DNA of 64,000 bases from Rossellomorea aquimaris (GTDB lineage Bacteria > Bacillota > Bacilli > Bacillales > Fictibacillaceae): positions 186,001 to 250,000 of the forward strand of contig JAIVLN010000001.1 in the NCBI GenBank assembly GCA_020524245.1, given 5' to 3'. The notes below the pieces were generated by a model that saw nothing but the letters and a program-made list of their open reading frames with translations, did no database searches and had not been told where the DNA came from. The number at the start of each line of letters is the position of its first letter. Position 1 is the stretch's first letter. Below, one piece after another: positions 1 to 8,229 of this stretch. A program made the position numbers and the translations under genes.

Positions 1-168
1 GCTCCAAAGAAATCTGAAAACAAAAAGATTACACGTGGAGTATTCATCATCATGCTTGTGTTAGGAATCATGATGCCTTTAGTCGGAATCTCAATCGTTG
101 TTGTCTTCCTTTTAGACAGATTTGTACTTCCGTACATCCCTAAAATGCAACGTTGGTTAGGCGCATAA
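1..168 (+). CDS. C-terminal fragment of a PepSY-like membrane protein
   Basis: Only the last 55 residues lie in the window; the 5' part is beyond the left edge. A basic, Lys-rich linker leads into one hydrophobic segment of about 25 residues, then a short LDRFVLPYIPKMQRWLGA tail and a TAA stop. This basic linker, last transmembrane helix and aromatic tail resemble the end of PepSY-associated transmembrane proteins of Bacillaceae, but no PepSY domain itself is visible, so the family call is inference. No terminator for this + strand gene is evident; the hairpin just downstream has its T-run on the other strand. Confidence 0.5.
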   Translation, partial: APKKSENKKITRGVFIIMLVLGIMMPLVGISIVVVFLLDRFVLPYIPKMQRWLGA

Positions 169-186
169 AGTTTGTGACTTGAAATT

Positions 187-221
187 AAAAAGGGCTGAAC
201 CATTTTTTACGGTTTAGCCCT
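187..221 (-). terminator. Rho-independent terminator (minus strand)
   Basis: An 11-bp imperfect stem (AGGGCTGAACC / GGTTTAGCCCT) is followed, in the minus direction, by a T-run. It overlaps the last codons of the small minus-strand ORF just upstream of it and would end that transcript. Confidence 0.7.
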
Positions 222-380
222 CATCCATATAACTGTCACAATCTCCAAACCTGTTTTAGAAGGACTTATAGTGAATTCTCCATCCATACTATAATGTAAC
301 TCTTCTTCAATTGTATTGCAGGAACCAGATTGCTCCTGAGAACAACTTATTGTCAAAAGGCCTAAAAAAATAACAAGCAT
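207..380 (-). CDS. possible small secreted or lipoprotein-like ORF
   Basis: A 57-residue ORF read from an ATG preceded by GGGGA at 10 nt and by GAGAGGA directly upstream. It starts with a hydrophobic stretch (LVIFLGLLTIS) followed by Cys-Ser-Gln, which looks like a signal peptide with a non-canonical lipobox. The remainder is short and polar, with a second Cys. The ORF could also start further upstream at 389 or 446. The terminator hairpin begins inside its last codons, which supports transcription from this strand. No family is recognised, so it may not be a real gene. Confidence 0.35.
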   Translation of the reverse strand: MLVIFLGLLTISCSQEQSGSCNTIEEELHYSMDGEFTISPSKTGLEIVTVIWMRAKP

Positions 381-471
381 TCCTCTCATATCCCCACACA
401 TCTCATTTCTACAATTGTATTCAATTCCCAGAAAGCTGCCATCCATTTTTTCGTATTTCCCTTTTTAAGAG

Positions 472-575
472 CTATTTACTAATGATAACTTCACTGAGTT
501 CAACACTTTCATCCCATTCAAAAGCTCTCTTTGAGTGGGTGACTTCACGGGTTTCAGCGTTTTCACCCATCCAGA
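472..575 (-). repeat. two-copy 54-bp tandem repeat
   Basis: Two diverged copies with a period of about 54 bp: compare ACTTCACTGAGTTCAACAC with ACTTCACGGGTTTCAGCG. On the minus strand the block is one open 32-codon frame (472-570), rich in Glu, with the internal repeat E-x-x-E-x-x-E-V. No Shine-Dalgarno precedes its ATG, so a non-coding repeat downstream of the HIT gene is the better reading. Confidence 0.55.
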
Positions 576-581
576 TTCACT

Positions 582-911
582 TTAAATTAACTTTTCACCC
601 GTTACGATGTGCCAGTGCAAGTGTTTGGAGTCTTGATAACTTCCCAGGTTTGTGATGACTCGACAAGCCCCATGGTCTTCTTCAACTTTTTCGGCTACCG
701 TCCGGACAACTTCCATCAACTCTGAAAATAAGCCGAGATCATGCTCTTCCACTTTCGTAAGGGATGGGATATGTTTTTTTGGAATGGCTACGATATGTAC
801 TTGATAGGCAGGTCTTGTATGATGGTAAGCCAGAACATTTTCCGTTTCGTGCACCTTATCCACTTCCGTGTTGCCGCTCAACACTTCATCACAATAAAAA
901 TCAGTTGTCAT
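582..911 (-). CDS. HIT family nucleotide-binding protein
   Basis: 109 residues, the usual size of a single-domain HINT-like hydrolase. The diagnostic histidine triad HLHWHIV is near the C-terminus (KHLHWHIVTGEKL) and an upstream block, VHIVAIPKKHIPSL, matches the conserved core strand and loop of the family. Such proteins bind or hydrolyse nucleoside phosphoramidates or dinucleotides in the cytoplasm; the physiological substrate cannot be told from sequence. The start lies 21 bp after the stop of the glycolipid-binding-like gene, so the two probably share a transcript. A Shine-Dalgarno GAGGGAGA precedes the ATG. Confidence 0.88.
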   Translation of the reverse strand: MTTDFYCDEVLSGNTEVDKVHETENVLAYHHTRPAYQVHIVAIPKKHIPSLTKVEEHDLGLFSELMEVVRTVAEKVEEDHGACRVITNLGSYQDSKHLHWHIVTGEKLI

Positions 912-932
912 GTTTGGGTACTCTCCCTCTAT

Positions 933-1475
933 TTAATATCGTCTTTTAAATAAGTCTGGGTAATCTACAATCAGTCCATGCTCGTCTACCTTAATTTCGG
1001 ATTGGAACCTTCCACTCTCATATTGAAATAGGCTATGAGTATCAGTATGTTCTAGGAATGTATAGCGCTGTTTCACCTTTTTAAACTCTAATGAGGGTAT
1101 CGAGATGTAGACCATTTCAAAATCCCTTGATTGGTTGCGTTCCCACTGGAGGCGATTGATAGGCAGCGAATTTGAAAACGGTGTCGCGGATAGGTCAACA
1201 TCAATCGCTCCTTCCAAAGCCTCTATTCGTTCTTCGTGTTCATTGAACCAGTTTCCGTTCCCGTCCGACTTTAATTTCAGTGTTTGGTGAAGATCTACGA
1301 TGATTTCAAGTTCTTTCGTCAACCATTTTTCAAGATGAAGTGTGTAGCTCACTTTATGGGGCACCTGATCCATGAACAGAATGGTGCTATTTACTTTTAC
1401 ATTTGTCGCTTCCTTATTCATTTCAAGAACTTCACTACCATACGCTTCAATATTCTCCCACATAACTTTCAACAT
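933..1475 (-). CDS. putative glycolipid-binding domain protein (PF06475-like)
   Basis: 180 residues spanning one domain. An early Trp, a central G-N-W block followed by ALEGAIDVDLSATPFSNSLP (the family's 'dGc.DvDi..TPfTNtLPI' signature) and a final GLIVDYPDLFKRR ('GLV.DYP') match the putative glycolipid-binding family by pattern memory. Its biochemical role is not established. No signal peptide or membrane segment is visible, so it is probably cytoplasmic. It is the first gene of a likely two-gene operon with the HIT gene. A GGAAGGA element sits 7 nt before the ATG. Confidence 0.7.
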   Translation of the reverse strand: MLKVMWENIEAYGSEVLEMNKEATNVKVNSTILFMDQVPHKVSYTLHLEKWLTKELEIIVDLHQTLKLKSDGNGNWFNEHEERIEALEGAIDVDLSATPFSNSLPINRLQWERNQSRDFEMVYISIPSLEFKKVKQRYTFLEHTDTHSLFQYESGRFQSEIKVDEHGLIVDYPDLFKRRY

Positions 1476-1544
1476 CGAACAGTCCTTCCCCCTTTTCTAC
1501 TCATCATCTTAACACAATTTTCCATATGACTAGTTAACCATTAC

Positions 1545-1578
1545 AAAAAAACCAAACCTACAACAAGGTTTGGTTATC
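1545..1578 (-). terminator. terminator after the M14 peptidase gene
   Basis: Stem AACCAAACCT / AGGTTTGGTT followed by seven T on the minus strand, ending three bases past the stop of the peptidase gene. Confidence 0.85.
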
Positions 1579-1580
1579 AA

Positions 1581-2771
1581 TCACATATATAAGCTTGCGA
1601 GCATGATGCCTAAACTTTCTTGATAAATTTCATCGTATTGACTGATGGGCAGCGGATTGACCCCTTCTCCCAACTCTACTGTATAGCCTGGTCTTTGCCA
1701 TTCCTGGATGTACCAGTCTTTATACCCTGCATAACTATCAACGTATCGAACAGGCTTATAACCACTCACTCGCTCAAATTCCTGTACAATCGTCTCTGCG
1801 TATGGAGGCTCTAGACCTTCAAAACCCCAGTAGATTTCTTCACCCTGGGTATGAAAGGCGAGGACACGGTCAAAATCCTCTGCCTCGGTCAATTCTGCCA
1901 TGACAATCGCTTCTGGTTCACTCAAGGGTTTATCTCCAGGATAATCCCGTGGCGCTGGGCTTTGAGGTTTTCTAGCTTTTTCGACTTCCCATTTCGCTGG
2001 ATATTGGTTGTTCAAATCCACTCCGCGGATATTCGCTTTCCATCCTGAATAATCAGGGTCCCCATCGTTCAATTCGATTACAAAATCGCGATAGTACTCA
2101 TCGTCAGGTGGTCCGTTCAATACAAGATCGACCCCATCGGGATTTACCATAGGTACAATCGATAAGGTGACGCCATCATAAAAAGGGGACATGTTCAATC
2201 CTCTGATCGACCACTGATTGTTCAATGAGAGAAGATAATCGTTCAAAAAATTCATCAGAACCGCTGTCGTAATCCATTCCTGTGCGTGAAAAGCACCGTT
2301 CATATGCACCTTCTTCGGTCCATTGCCGATTTGGATTTCAAGGATATTTTTCCCAAGTACAGACCTTCCAATGGTTCTAATCTTCATAAAGGGATATATT
2401 GTATTGAGTCTTTTCAATTGATTCATCATTGTGGAATAGTCATAGTCCATTTTCGGTGTCACAATTGGCTGGAGGACTCGGACAGGTACAAAGATGATCT
2501 GGCCGATTTGAAGGTTGCTCGGCGCAGTTTTCGGATTCATGATCGTAAGCGCGTCCAGAGGGATTTTCCGTCTTTGGGCTATTTTATAAAATGTATCGCC
2601 TCTCTGGATCGTATATTTTTCTTGTACATATCCTGGTATCTCAACCTGTTGGTTGATTTGTAGTTGAGATGGGTCGATTGAGCGATTCGAATCAATGACA
2701 AGACGCAAGGGTACATTGAATACTTTTGCGAAATACCAAAGACTATCTCCATTCCGTACAGTCACTTTCAT
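1581..2771 (-). CDS. yqgT: LysM-M14 gamma-D-glutamyl-diamino acid endopeptidase (YqgT-like)
   Basis: 396 residues: two N-terminal LysM peptidoglycan-binding repeats (about 1-48 and 50-97, the second beginning YTIQRGDTFYKIAQ) followed by a zinc carboxypeptidase M14 domain. The zinc motif HxxE is present in FHAQEW, a third ligand His in AFHTQGEE, and the catalytic Glu in YTVELGEG. The family cleaves gamma-D-Glu-diaminopimelate bonds in cell-wall peptides. No classical signal peptide is visible; the LysM repeats begin at the first Met. A good GGAGGG site precedes the ATG. It lies downstream of the lipoteichoic acid synthase gene, as in B. subtilis yqgS-yqgT, with a terminator and a palindrome between. 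Confidence 0.9.
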   Translation of the reverse strand: MKVTVRNGDSLWYFAKVFNVPLRLVIDSNRSIDPSQLQINQQVEIPGYVQEKYTIQRGDTFYKIAQRRKIPLDALTIMNPKTAPSNLQIGQIIFVPVRVLQPIVTPKMDYDYSTMMNQLKRLNTIYPFMKIRTIGRSVLGKNILEIQIGNGPKKVHMNGAFHAQEWITTAVLMNFLNDYLLSLNNQWSIRGLNMSPFYDGVTLSIVPMVNPDGVDLVLNGPPDDEYYRDFVIELNDGDPDYSGWKANIRGVDLNNQYPAKWEVEKARKPQSPAPRDYPGDKPLSEPEAIVMAELTEAEDFDRVLAFHTQGEEIYWGFEGLEPPYAETIVQEFERVSGYKPVRYVDSYAGYKDWYIQEWQRPGYTVELGEGVNPLPISQYDEIYQESLGIMLASLYM

Positions 2772-2850
2772 GGTAGATTCCCTCCAAAAACCATTCTCCC
2801 ATCATGTATATGGACAAATACTTCTCGTTATGAGTATAGCATCACAAAAT

Positions 2851-2911
2851 AGTGCCAGGTACCAGTCAAAAGCCCTTGCTCCGCAAGGGTTCTTTTGAGG
2901 TACCTGGCACT
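2851..2911. repeat. 61-bp palindromic element
   Basis: Outer arms AGTGCCAGGTACC / GGTACCTGGCACT enclose an inner hairpin CCCTTGC-TCC-GCAAGGG. There is no T-run on either side, so it is not a standard terminator. It sits between the start of yqgT and the ltaS terminator. The GTGCCAGG arms resemble small palindromic repeats scattered in Bacillaceae genomes, but only this copy was seen in the window. Confidence 0.75.
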
Positions 2912-2924
2912 GGATCGATGATAT

Positions 2925-2960
2925 AAAAAGCCGTACCAACTGAATTGTCGGTACGGCTCT
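2925..2960 (-). terminator. terminator after ltaS
   Basis: Minus-strand stem AGCCGTACC / GGTACGGCT with a TTTTT tail, placed directly after the ltaS stop codon. Confidence 0.85.
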
Positions 2961-2968
2961 CGTTATTC

Positions 2969-4846
2969 CTACTCTTCTTGCTTGATTTGACCTGTTTTAG
3001 CATCAAAGAAACGAAGAAGGTCTCCATAAATGATTCGGTCAGAATAATCCAATTCTTTTTTCGCTTTTTTCATGAACGGTTCACATGCTTCTTTTTCGAC
3101 AGGTTCACCTGTTTCTTTTTCATAACATGTGTTGTCTGTGTATACGTGATCTTTCGTAATGAAGCTTCCATCACGTAGTACAGTGAAGTCCTGACGTTCT
3201 TTAGAGAACAAATCAGATCCGAAGTGGATCGTGTTCTTTGTTTCAATACCTAGAAGGTGCATGATCGTTGGTCGAAGATCGACTTGACCACCGACTGTGT
3301 CCATCACTTTCCCTTTACCGTTACCAGGGATGTGGATGTACATCGGTACACGTTGCAATTGAGTGGATTCGAATGGTGTAATTTCTTTTCCAAGGAATTC
3401 ACCCATCGCTTTATTATGGTTTTCCGAAATTCCGTAGTGGTCACCATATAGAACGAACATCGTATCTTCATACATACCTTCATTTTTCAAGCTATCGAAG
3501 AACATTTTCACAGCTTCGTCAGTATAACGTACCGTCGTGAAGTAACGGTTGACGGTACCGTCATTAGAATTCCACTCAGGGATGAACTCGTCTTCCTCTT
3601 CAAGACTGAACGGGAAGTGGTTCGTCAGAGTGATGAATTTCGTGTAATAAGGTTCAGGCATTTCCTTCATATGCTCGACGGATTGTTTGAAGAAGAATTC
3701 ATCCTTCATTCCCCAACCGATTGATTCTTCAGGTTTTACATCATAATCGTTGATATCATAGAAACGCTCATAACCAAGTGACTTATACATGATGTCACGG
3801 TTCCAGAAACTTTTGTTGTTTGCGTGAAGACTTGCTGTATAGTATCCATTTTCCTTCAACATTTCAGGAGCAGCTTGGTATTCATTCTGTGAGTGAGTGA
3901 AGAATACAGCTCCACTTGGTAAAGGATACATGGAGTTCGCCAACAAGAATTCAGAGTCGGACGTTTTTCCTTGACCAGTCTGGTGATAGAAATTCGGGAA
4001 ATAGAACGTATCTTTATCTTTCTTCAATTGGTTCAAGAAAGGTGTGATTTCATGGCCATCCATATCGTTATCAATGACAAAGTTCTGGATGGACTCAAGA
4101 GAAATCAAGACGACGTTTTTGCCTTTTGCTGCACCGAACATTTCAGGGTCTGGCTTTTTATAGTCAGCTTTTACATAGTTTTCAATATCAGCAATCTCAC
4201 TTCCATCCGCAAGCGCACGCTGAGCTTTAGCTTTCGATTGGATGATTGCATCATAAGCATGGTAGTTATACGTACCAATGTTCTTGATCAGCATTTCTCT
4301 GTCAAATGAACGTGTCAACAACTGTGGACGTTCCGTTTCAGCAATCCCTACGTTGACGATGAAGATGATCAAGCTGGAAGCGAACACGAGTCCGATCTTT
4401 TTAGAAGAGACTTTCGGCGCTTCAACTTTACGAAATTTCATATAGACGGCAATGATAATAAGATCTACGAATAATAGTAAGTCGAATGGATAAATTAACG
4501 TTGTAATACTACTGCCCAGGTCACCCATGTTACTTGTCTGGAATAATACCGGAATCGTAATGAAATCATTAAAGAACCGGTAGTAAACCATATTGGCAAA
4601 CAGAATGAACGAGGCGATCAAATTCAATACTAAAGTGGCAATATTACGTGAACGCCCTGAGAAAAAGAGGGCAAACGCCATAATGAAGACCACTGAGCTT
4701 AATGGGTTGATCAATAGAATTAGTTCTTGTATTGCATTCTCGATTTTAAGGTCAAATGAAATTTTGTAAACAAGATACGATTTGATCCATAGCAAAACAC
4801 CTGTGATAATGAGAATTTGATATTTTGATAGGGTGTTTTTCAGCAT
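2969..4846 (-). CDS. ltaS: lipoteichoic acid synthase family protein (YqgS-like)
   Basis: 625 residues. About five N-terminal transmembrane segments (to about residue 170) are followed by an extracellular sulfatase-fold catalytic domain. The Thr nucleophile is visible at about residue 295 in GQGKTSDSEF, and a metal-binding Glu in LISLESIQ at about 251; YGDHYG near the C-terminal third is also typical. LtaS-type enzymes transfer glycerol phosphate from phosphatidylglycerol to build lipoteichoic acid outside the membrane. The linker SKAKAQRALADG near residue 204-215 is a plausible signal-peptidase cut, as known for LtaS. AAGGAGG lies 9 nt from the ATG. The paralog class (LtaS, YqgS, YfnI or YvgJ) is inferred from synteny with glcK. 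Confidence 0.92.
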   Translation of the reverse strand: MLKNTLSKYQILIITGVLLWIKSYLVYKISFDLKIENAIQELILLINPLSSVVFIMAFALFFSGRSRNIATLVLNLIASFILFANMVYYRFFNDFITIPVLFQTSNMGDLGSSITTLIYPFDLLLFVDLIIIAVYMKFRKVEAPKVSSKKIGLVFASSLIIFIVNVGIAETERPQLLTRSFDREMLIKNIGTYNYHAYDAIIQSKAKAQRALADGSEIADIENYVKADYKKPDPEMFGAAKGKNVVLISLESIQNFVIDNDMDGHEITPFLNQLKKDKDTFYFPNFYHQTGQGKTSDSEFLLANSMYPLPSGAVFFTHSQNEYQAAPEMLKENGYYTASLHANNKSFWNRDIMYKSLGYERFYDINDYDVKPEESIGWGMKDEFFFKQSVEHMKEMPEPYYTKFITLTNHFPFSLEEEDEFIPEWNSNDGTVNRYFTTVRYTDEAVKMFFDSLKNEGMYEDTMFVLYGDHYGISENHNKAMGEFLGKEITPFESTQLQRVPMYIHIPGNGKGKVMDTVGGQVDLRPTIMHLLGIETKNTIHFGSDLFSKERQDFTVLRDGSFITKDHVYTDNTCYEKETGEPVEKEACEPFMKKAKKELDYSDRIIYGDLLRFFDAKTGQIKQEE

Positions 4847-4958
4847 CGTATTGTTACCTCCTTGACAATGATGTCTTTGTATTTGTAGTCATTTTTTAAC
4901 GGTTCATAATCTTCATAATATCTCAATAATTTCTTCACTCGTTTTTCACATGATTGTT

Positions 4959-4987
4959 ATAATACTCCCTTTCAAACAATTTTTCAA
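4959..4987 (-). promoter_or_regulatory. sigma-A promoter for ltaS
   Basis: TTGAAA, 17-bp spacer, TATTAT on the minus strand, about 110 bp upstream of the ltaS start. Confidence 0.6.
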
Positions 4988-5278
4988 GTGAAAATCGAAC
5001 TTTTTCAAGATATTGTAAAATAGCTTGTCAGACACTAAAATAGTTATTCCCCTACAAAAAATAGTCTTAAACCTATAGACGTATGAATAAGAAAAAAGTT
5101 TTGTCATTTTCCGTTTTTTAGTGATTTTTCACACTTTCTTCACATTTATAACCTGATCTTTGTACTACGTTTCTGTTCATCCAATACTATTTTACTACTA
5201 AATAAGAAGAAACTTGGCAATGCCAAGCTTCATTTCCTGTTCTCCATTCTTGATGACACGCTCGGTCGAATGAATATG
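4988..5278. other. AT-rich intergenic stretch with one small palindrome
   Basis: No convincing gene is seen. The only structure noticed is a perfect hairpin around 5212-5228 (CTTGGCA/TGCCAAG) followed on the minus strand by a T-rich tract. It could act as a second terminator behind the stronger glcK one. Confidence 0.45.
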
Positions 5279-5305
5279 AAAAAGGGTCTCAAAAAAAGAC
5301 CCTTT
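5279..5305 (-). terminator. terminator after glcK
   Basis: AAAGGGTCT / AGACCCTTT stem with T-run on the minus strand, about 56 bp past the glcK stop. Confidence 0.8.
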
Positions 5306-5360
5306 AGTTGTTAATTGGTATAGTATTCGATTCAAAAGTCTATTATGAGAGGATATCCCG

Positions 5361-6332
5361 TCAACTTTTAAGGTTACCATTGAATACGAGACCCGCTCCT
5401 CCAATCACGCCGGCGTCATTCCCTAAGCTTGCAATGGCAAAGTCCGCACCTTCATACACTCTAGGTAACGCATATTTTGCGAATGCCTCTTTCAGCGGTT
5501 TCAATAGATCCTGATCTGCCTTCGAAACGCCACCGCCGATGACGATTTTTGAAGGATTTAGTGCAGCAGACAGATTTGCAATCGCCAATCCGAGGTGTTG
5601 GGTGATGATGCCGATGACTTGCTGCGCCCATTCGTCATTTTCTGCAGCTGTCATGAACACCTCTTCGGATGTAATCCTCCCTTTTTCAGATAAAAACGCA
5701 TGAAGCTTGCTTTCTGGATGTTGATCAAGACCTTCTGTCGCAATTCGAGCGATTCCGGTGGCAGATGCAATCGTTTCCAAACAACCCGTTTTGCCACAAT
5801 TGCAAGGAGCACCTCCATCCACAATCGACGTAATGTGGCCGATTTCACCAGCCATTCCATTCACCCCGTGAAGGATTTTTCCATCTAAAATGATACCGCC
5901 ACCGATTCCTGTTCCAAGGGTGATGCAAATCATATTGGAGGCCTGATTCCCTGCTCCCATCCACATTTCTCCGAGCGCTGCAATGTTCGCGTCATTGTCT
6001 ACATGAACCCTCAAGCCTGTCTTCGCTTCCAGATCGTCCTTTAGCGGGTAATTCTCCCATCCTAAGTTGACGGCTTTATAGATGAATCCATTTTCCATAT
6101 TGATGAAGCCAGGTGCCCCCATCCCGATTCCTTCAATAAGAGAAGTGTCTATATTCAACGTTTTAAGCTTATCTTCAATGGAATTTGCGATATCATTCGA
6201 TATGTTTCTTCCATTATTACTTGTATCTGTTGGAATGTTCCATTTTTCCACAATTGTCCCTTTGTAGTCGACAATCGCCATCTTGATCGTCGTCCCCCCC
6301 AGATCAACTCCGATCGACAGTCTTTCTTCCAT
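5361..6332 (-). CDS. glcK: ROK family glucokinase
   Basis: 323 residues, close to B. subtilis GlcK. The N-terminal ATP phosphate loop GVDLGGTTIK and the ROK zinc-binding block CNCGKTGCLET with its preceding GEIGH are present, plus the sugar-binding region DNDANIAALGE. The enzyme phosphorylates glucose to glucose 6-phosphate in the cytoplasm. Its start is 14 bp after the yqgQ stop, giving a yqgQ-glcK operon exactly as in B. subtilis. AAAGGA stands about 11 nt before the ATG. Confidence 0.95.
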   Translation of the reverse strand: MEERLSIGVDLGGTTIKMAIVDYKGTIVEKWNIPTDTSNNGRNISNDIANSIEDKLKTLNIDTSLIEGIGMGAPGFINMENGFIYKAVNLGWENYPLKDDLEAKTGLRVHVDNDANIAALGEMWMGAGNQASNMICITLGTGIGGGIILDGKILHGVNGMAGEIGHITSIVDGGAPCNCGKTGCLETIASATGIARIATEGLDQHPESKLHAFLSEKGRITSEEVFMTAAENDEWAQQVIGIITQHLGLAIANLSAALNPSKIVIGGGVSKADQDLLKPLKEAFAKYALPRVYEGADFAIASLGNDAGVIGGAGLVFNGNLKS

Positions 6333-6346
6333 AAAGTCTCATCCTT

Positions 6347-6547
6347 TTAATTCAATTTATTTAACTTGCTTTGTTCGCTTTTGATAATTAGAATGGCTTG
6401 GCGAAATTCGTCGCTCTGAATTAACCCATTCTGAAAGAGCTCTTGCAGCTCCCCATGCATCATTTCCAAATCTGCTCCCCGGTCACCCGTATAAATGAAT
6501 GTACCGAAGCGTTTCAATATGTTTTGTACATCGAATAATGTCTTCAT
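6347..6547 (-). CDS. yqgQ: YqgQ family protein (DUF910)
   Basis: 66 residues with the family opening MKTLFDVQ-x-L and the block YTGDRGADLEMM. The function is unknown; known YqgQ folds as a small helical bundle and may bind nucleic acid, which cannot be tested here. The start chosen (ATG at 6547, with GGGTGA upstream) fits the family length; a GTG four codons earlier is also possible. First gene of the glcK transcript. The rhomboid gene yqgP, which precedes yqgQ in B. subtilis, is not at this position. Confidence 0.85.
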   Translation of the reverse strand: MKTLFDVQNILKRFGTFIYTGDRGADLEMMHGELQELFQNGLIQSDEFRQAILIIKSEQSKLNKLN

Positions 6548-6626
6548 ATATGATTTCACCCATCCGTATTATATCATTATTCGTTTTTTAGAAAAGGCTC
6601 ACCTCATGTGTTTATTGCCTCTATGT

Positions 6627-6656
6627 AAAAAAAGAGAAGCAGATTTCTGCTTCTCT
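6627..6656 (-). terminator. terminator after spoVAF
   Basis: Perfect stem AGAGAAGCAG / CTGCTTCTCT with seven T on the minus strand; it starts at the stop codon of spoVAF. Confidence 0.9.
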
Positions 6657-8115
6657 ATCGGTCGGGATCTTTCGGATGTAACACGGTCGGTCTCCGGTTT
6701 TTCAAAGGGATTGGAGATCGGATCAACACGTCTCGGAACCCCTTGTAAGAAAAAGGTATGAACGGCCATAGATATGGAATGTGGAAAGACTTCAGTCTGA
6801 CGAGCATGATGATCCACAATGTGGTTCCCAATACATAACCAGCGACACCGAACAACGCGGTCGTAACCAACAGGGCCAGTCGGACAAGTCGATTTGCCAA
6901 ACTCATCTCATACGTTGGCGTTGCAAAGGATCCTAATGCGGCAATGGCGATATAGAGAATAACTTCGTTAATGAACAGCCCTACGTCAACCGCCACTTGC
7001 CCGATTAAGATGGCAGCGACCAGTCCAAGCGCCGTCGCAAGAGAGGATGGAATATGGACGGTCGCCATCCTTAATATATCGAGTCCAATTTCAATAATGA
7101 TGAACTGGAAGATCAGCGGGACGTCCCCCACCTCTTCAGGTCCGATAAAGGCTAGTGGCGCTGGCATGAGATCCGGGTTTACCGCTAACAAGTACCAAAG
7201 CGGCAGTGAAAAGATTGACAAAAAAACCGCTAAAAATCGAACCAACCTCAAATAGGCACCGACGATCGGTTTTTGTCGATACTCTTCCATGTGCTGCAAA
7301 TGATGCCAGAATGTCGCAGGGGTGATTAACACACTTGGAGACCCGTCGACAAAAATCAGCACGTGGCCTTCGTATAAATGGACAGCCGCTGTATCTGGTC
7401 GTTCTGTATACCGGACAAGTGGATAGGGGTTCCAGTGCCGTCCACAGACAAATTCTTCTATTGTTTTTTCCGCCATTGGTAATCCATCCGTATCAATCTT
7501 GGAAAGGGAGTCTTTGATTTTCTCTACAATGTGAGAATCCGCTATGTCTTCAATATAGGATACACAAATATCTGTCTGAGAACGTCTTCCGATACTCATA
7601 TATTCCATGCGTAGAGATCGATCCCGTACTCTCCTCCGGGTTAATGAAATATTGAAGATGATCGTTTCAACGAATCCATCTCTTGAACCTCTGACGACCC
7701 GTTCAAGATCCGGTTCTGATGGACCTCTCACTGGGTAAGTACGGGCATCGATAACAATGACTGTATCTACGCCTTCTACAATAAGTAGGGTCGGACCACC
7801 TAGAGAAAAGTCGATTGCTTTATCGAGGTCATCCTCCGTGTCGATCTCCATATATGGTAAATGCGTGCGCATTAGCTTCGTGAGTGGATCAGGTTCAATC
7901 TGATCAGGATCGAGTTCAGATAATAGCTTCATCAAGTAATGCATGATTTCATCTTTTACAAAACCATCAATCATGAAAAAACTCATCTTCCGACCTGCAT
8001 ACTCCATTTCAAGATGGATCTGGTCGAAGCTGATTCCGATGCCAAGTTCCTTTTTACAATATTCAACGGTTGCTTCGTAATTTCTGATTTGCGGTACGTC
8101 TTTATGGTGTGGCAT
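6655..8115 (-). CDS. spoVAF: stage V sporulation protein AF (GerA-family)
   Basis: 486 residues, the size of SpoVAF. The N-terminal half is soluble and carries the GerA-family signature RRSQTDICVSYIEDIAD. The C-terminal half (about 285-470) has several hydrophobic segments, including PSSLATALGLVAAILIGQ, typical of GerA/SpoVAF membrane domains. It would sit in the spore inner membrane and take part in germination. In B. subtilis spoVAF belongs to the spoVA operon; here it stands alone with its own terminator. The ATG at 8115 is chosen because AAAGGA lies 9 nt before it; a TTG six codons earlier gives a longer form. A GerA-A subunit of another receptor is the main alternative. Confidence 0.82.
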   Translation of the reverse strand: MPHHKDVPQIRNYEATVEYCKKELGIGISFDQIHLEMEYAGRKMSFFMIDGFVKDEIMHYLMKLLSELDPDQIEPDPLTKLMRTHLPYMEIDTEDDLDKAIDFSLGGPTLLIVEGVDTVIVIDARTYPVRGPSEPDLERVVRGSRDGFVETIIFNISLTRRRVRDRSLRMEYMSIGRRSQTDICVSYIEDIADSHIVEKIKDSLSKIDTDGLPMAEKTIEEFVCGRHWNPYPLVRYTERPDTAAVHLYEGHVLIFVDGSPSVLITPATFWHHLQHMEEYRQKPIVGAYLRLVRFLAVFLSIFSLPLWYLLAVNPDLMPAPLAFIGPEEVGDVPLIFQFIIIEIGLDILRMATVHIPSSLATALGLVAAILIGQVAVDVGLFINEVILYIAIAALGSFATPTYEMSLANRLVRLALLVTTALFGVAGYVLGTTLWIIMLVRLKSFHIPYLWPFIPFSYKGFRDVLIRSPIPLKNRRPTVLHPKDPDR

Positions 8116-8183
8116 AACTCCCCATCCTTTCAATTACCATCATTAACCAATTTGTTCACTGGCATACTTCAGGATTAGGGGTG

Positions 8184-8217
8184 AAAAAAAGAACACCGGC
8201 CCTAGCCAGTGTTCTTT
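8184..8217 (-). terminator. terminator after the M42 peptidase gene
   Basis: Stem AAGAACACTGGC / GCCGGTGTTCTT with a T7 tail on the minus strand. Confidence 0.88.
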
Positions 8218-8229
8218 CCATTCGAGTTT

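Noticed and set aside
5198-5404. 68-residue minus-strand ORF overlapping the glcK end
   Set aside because: It covers the glcK terminator and runs in a different frame from glcK; no start signal.
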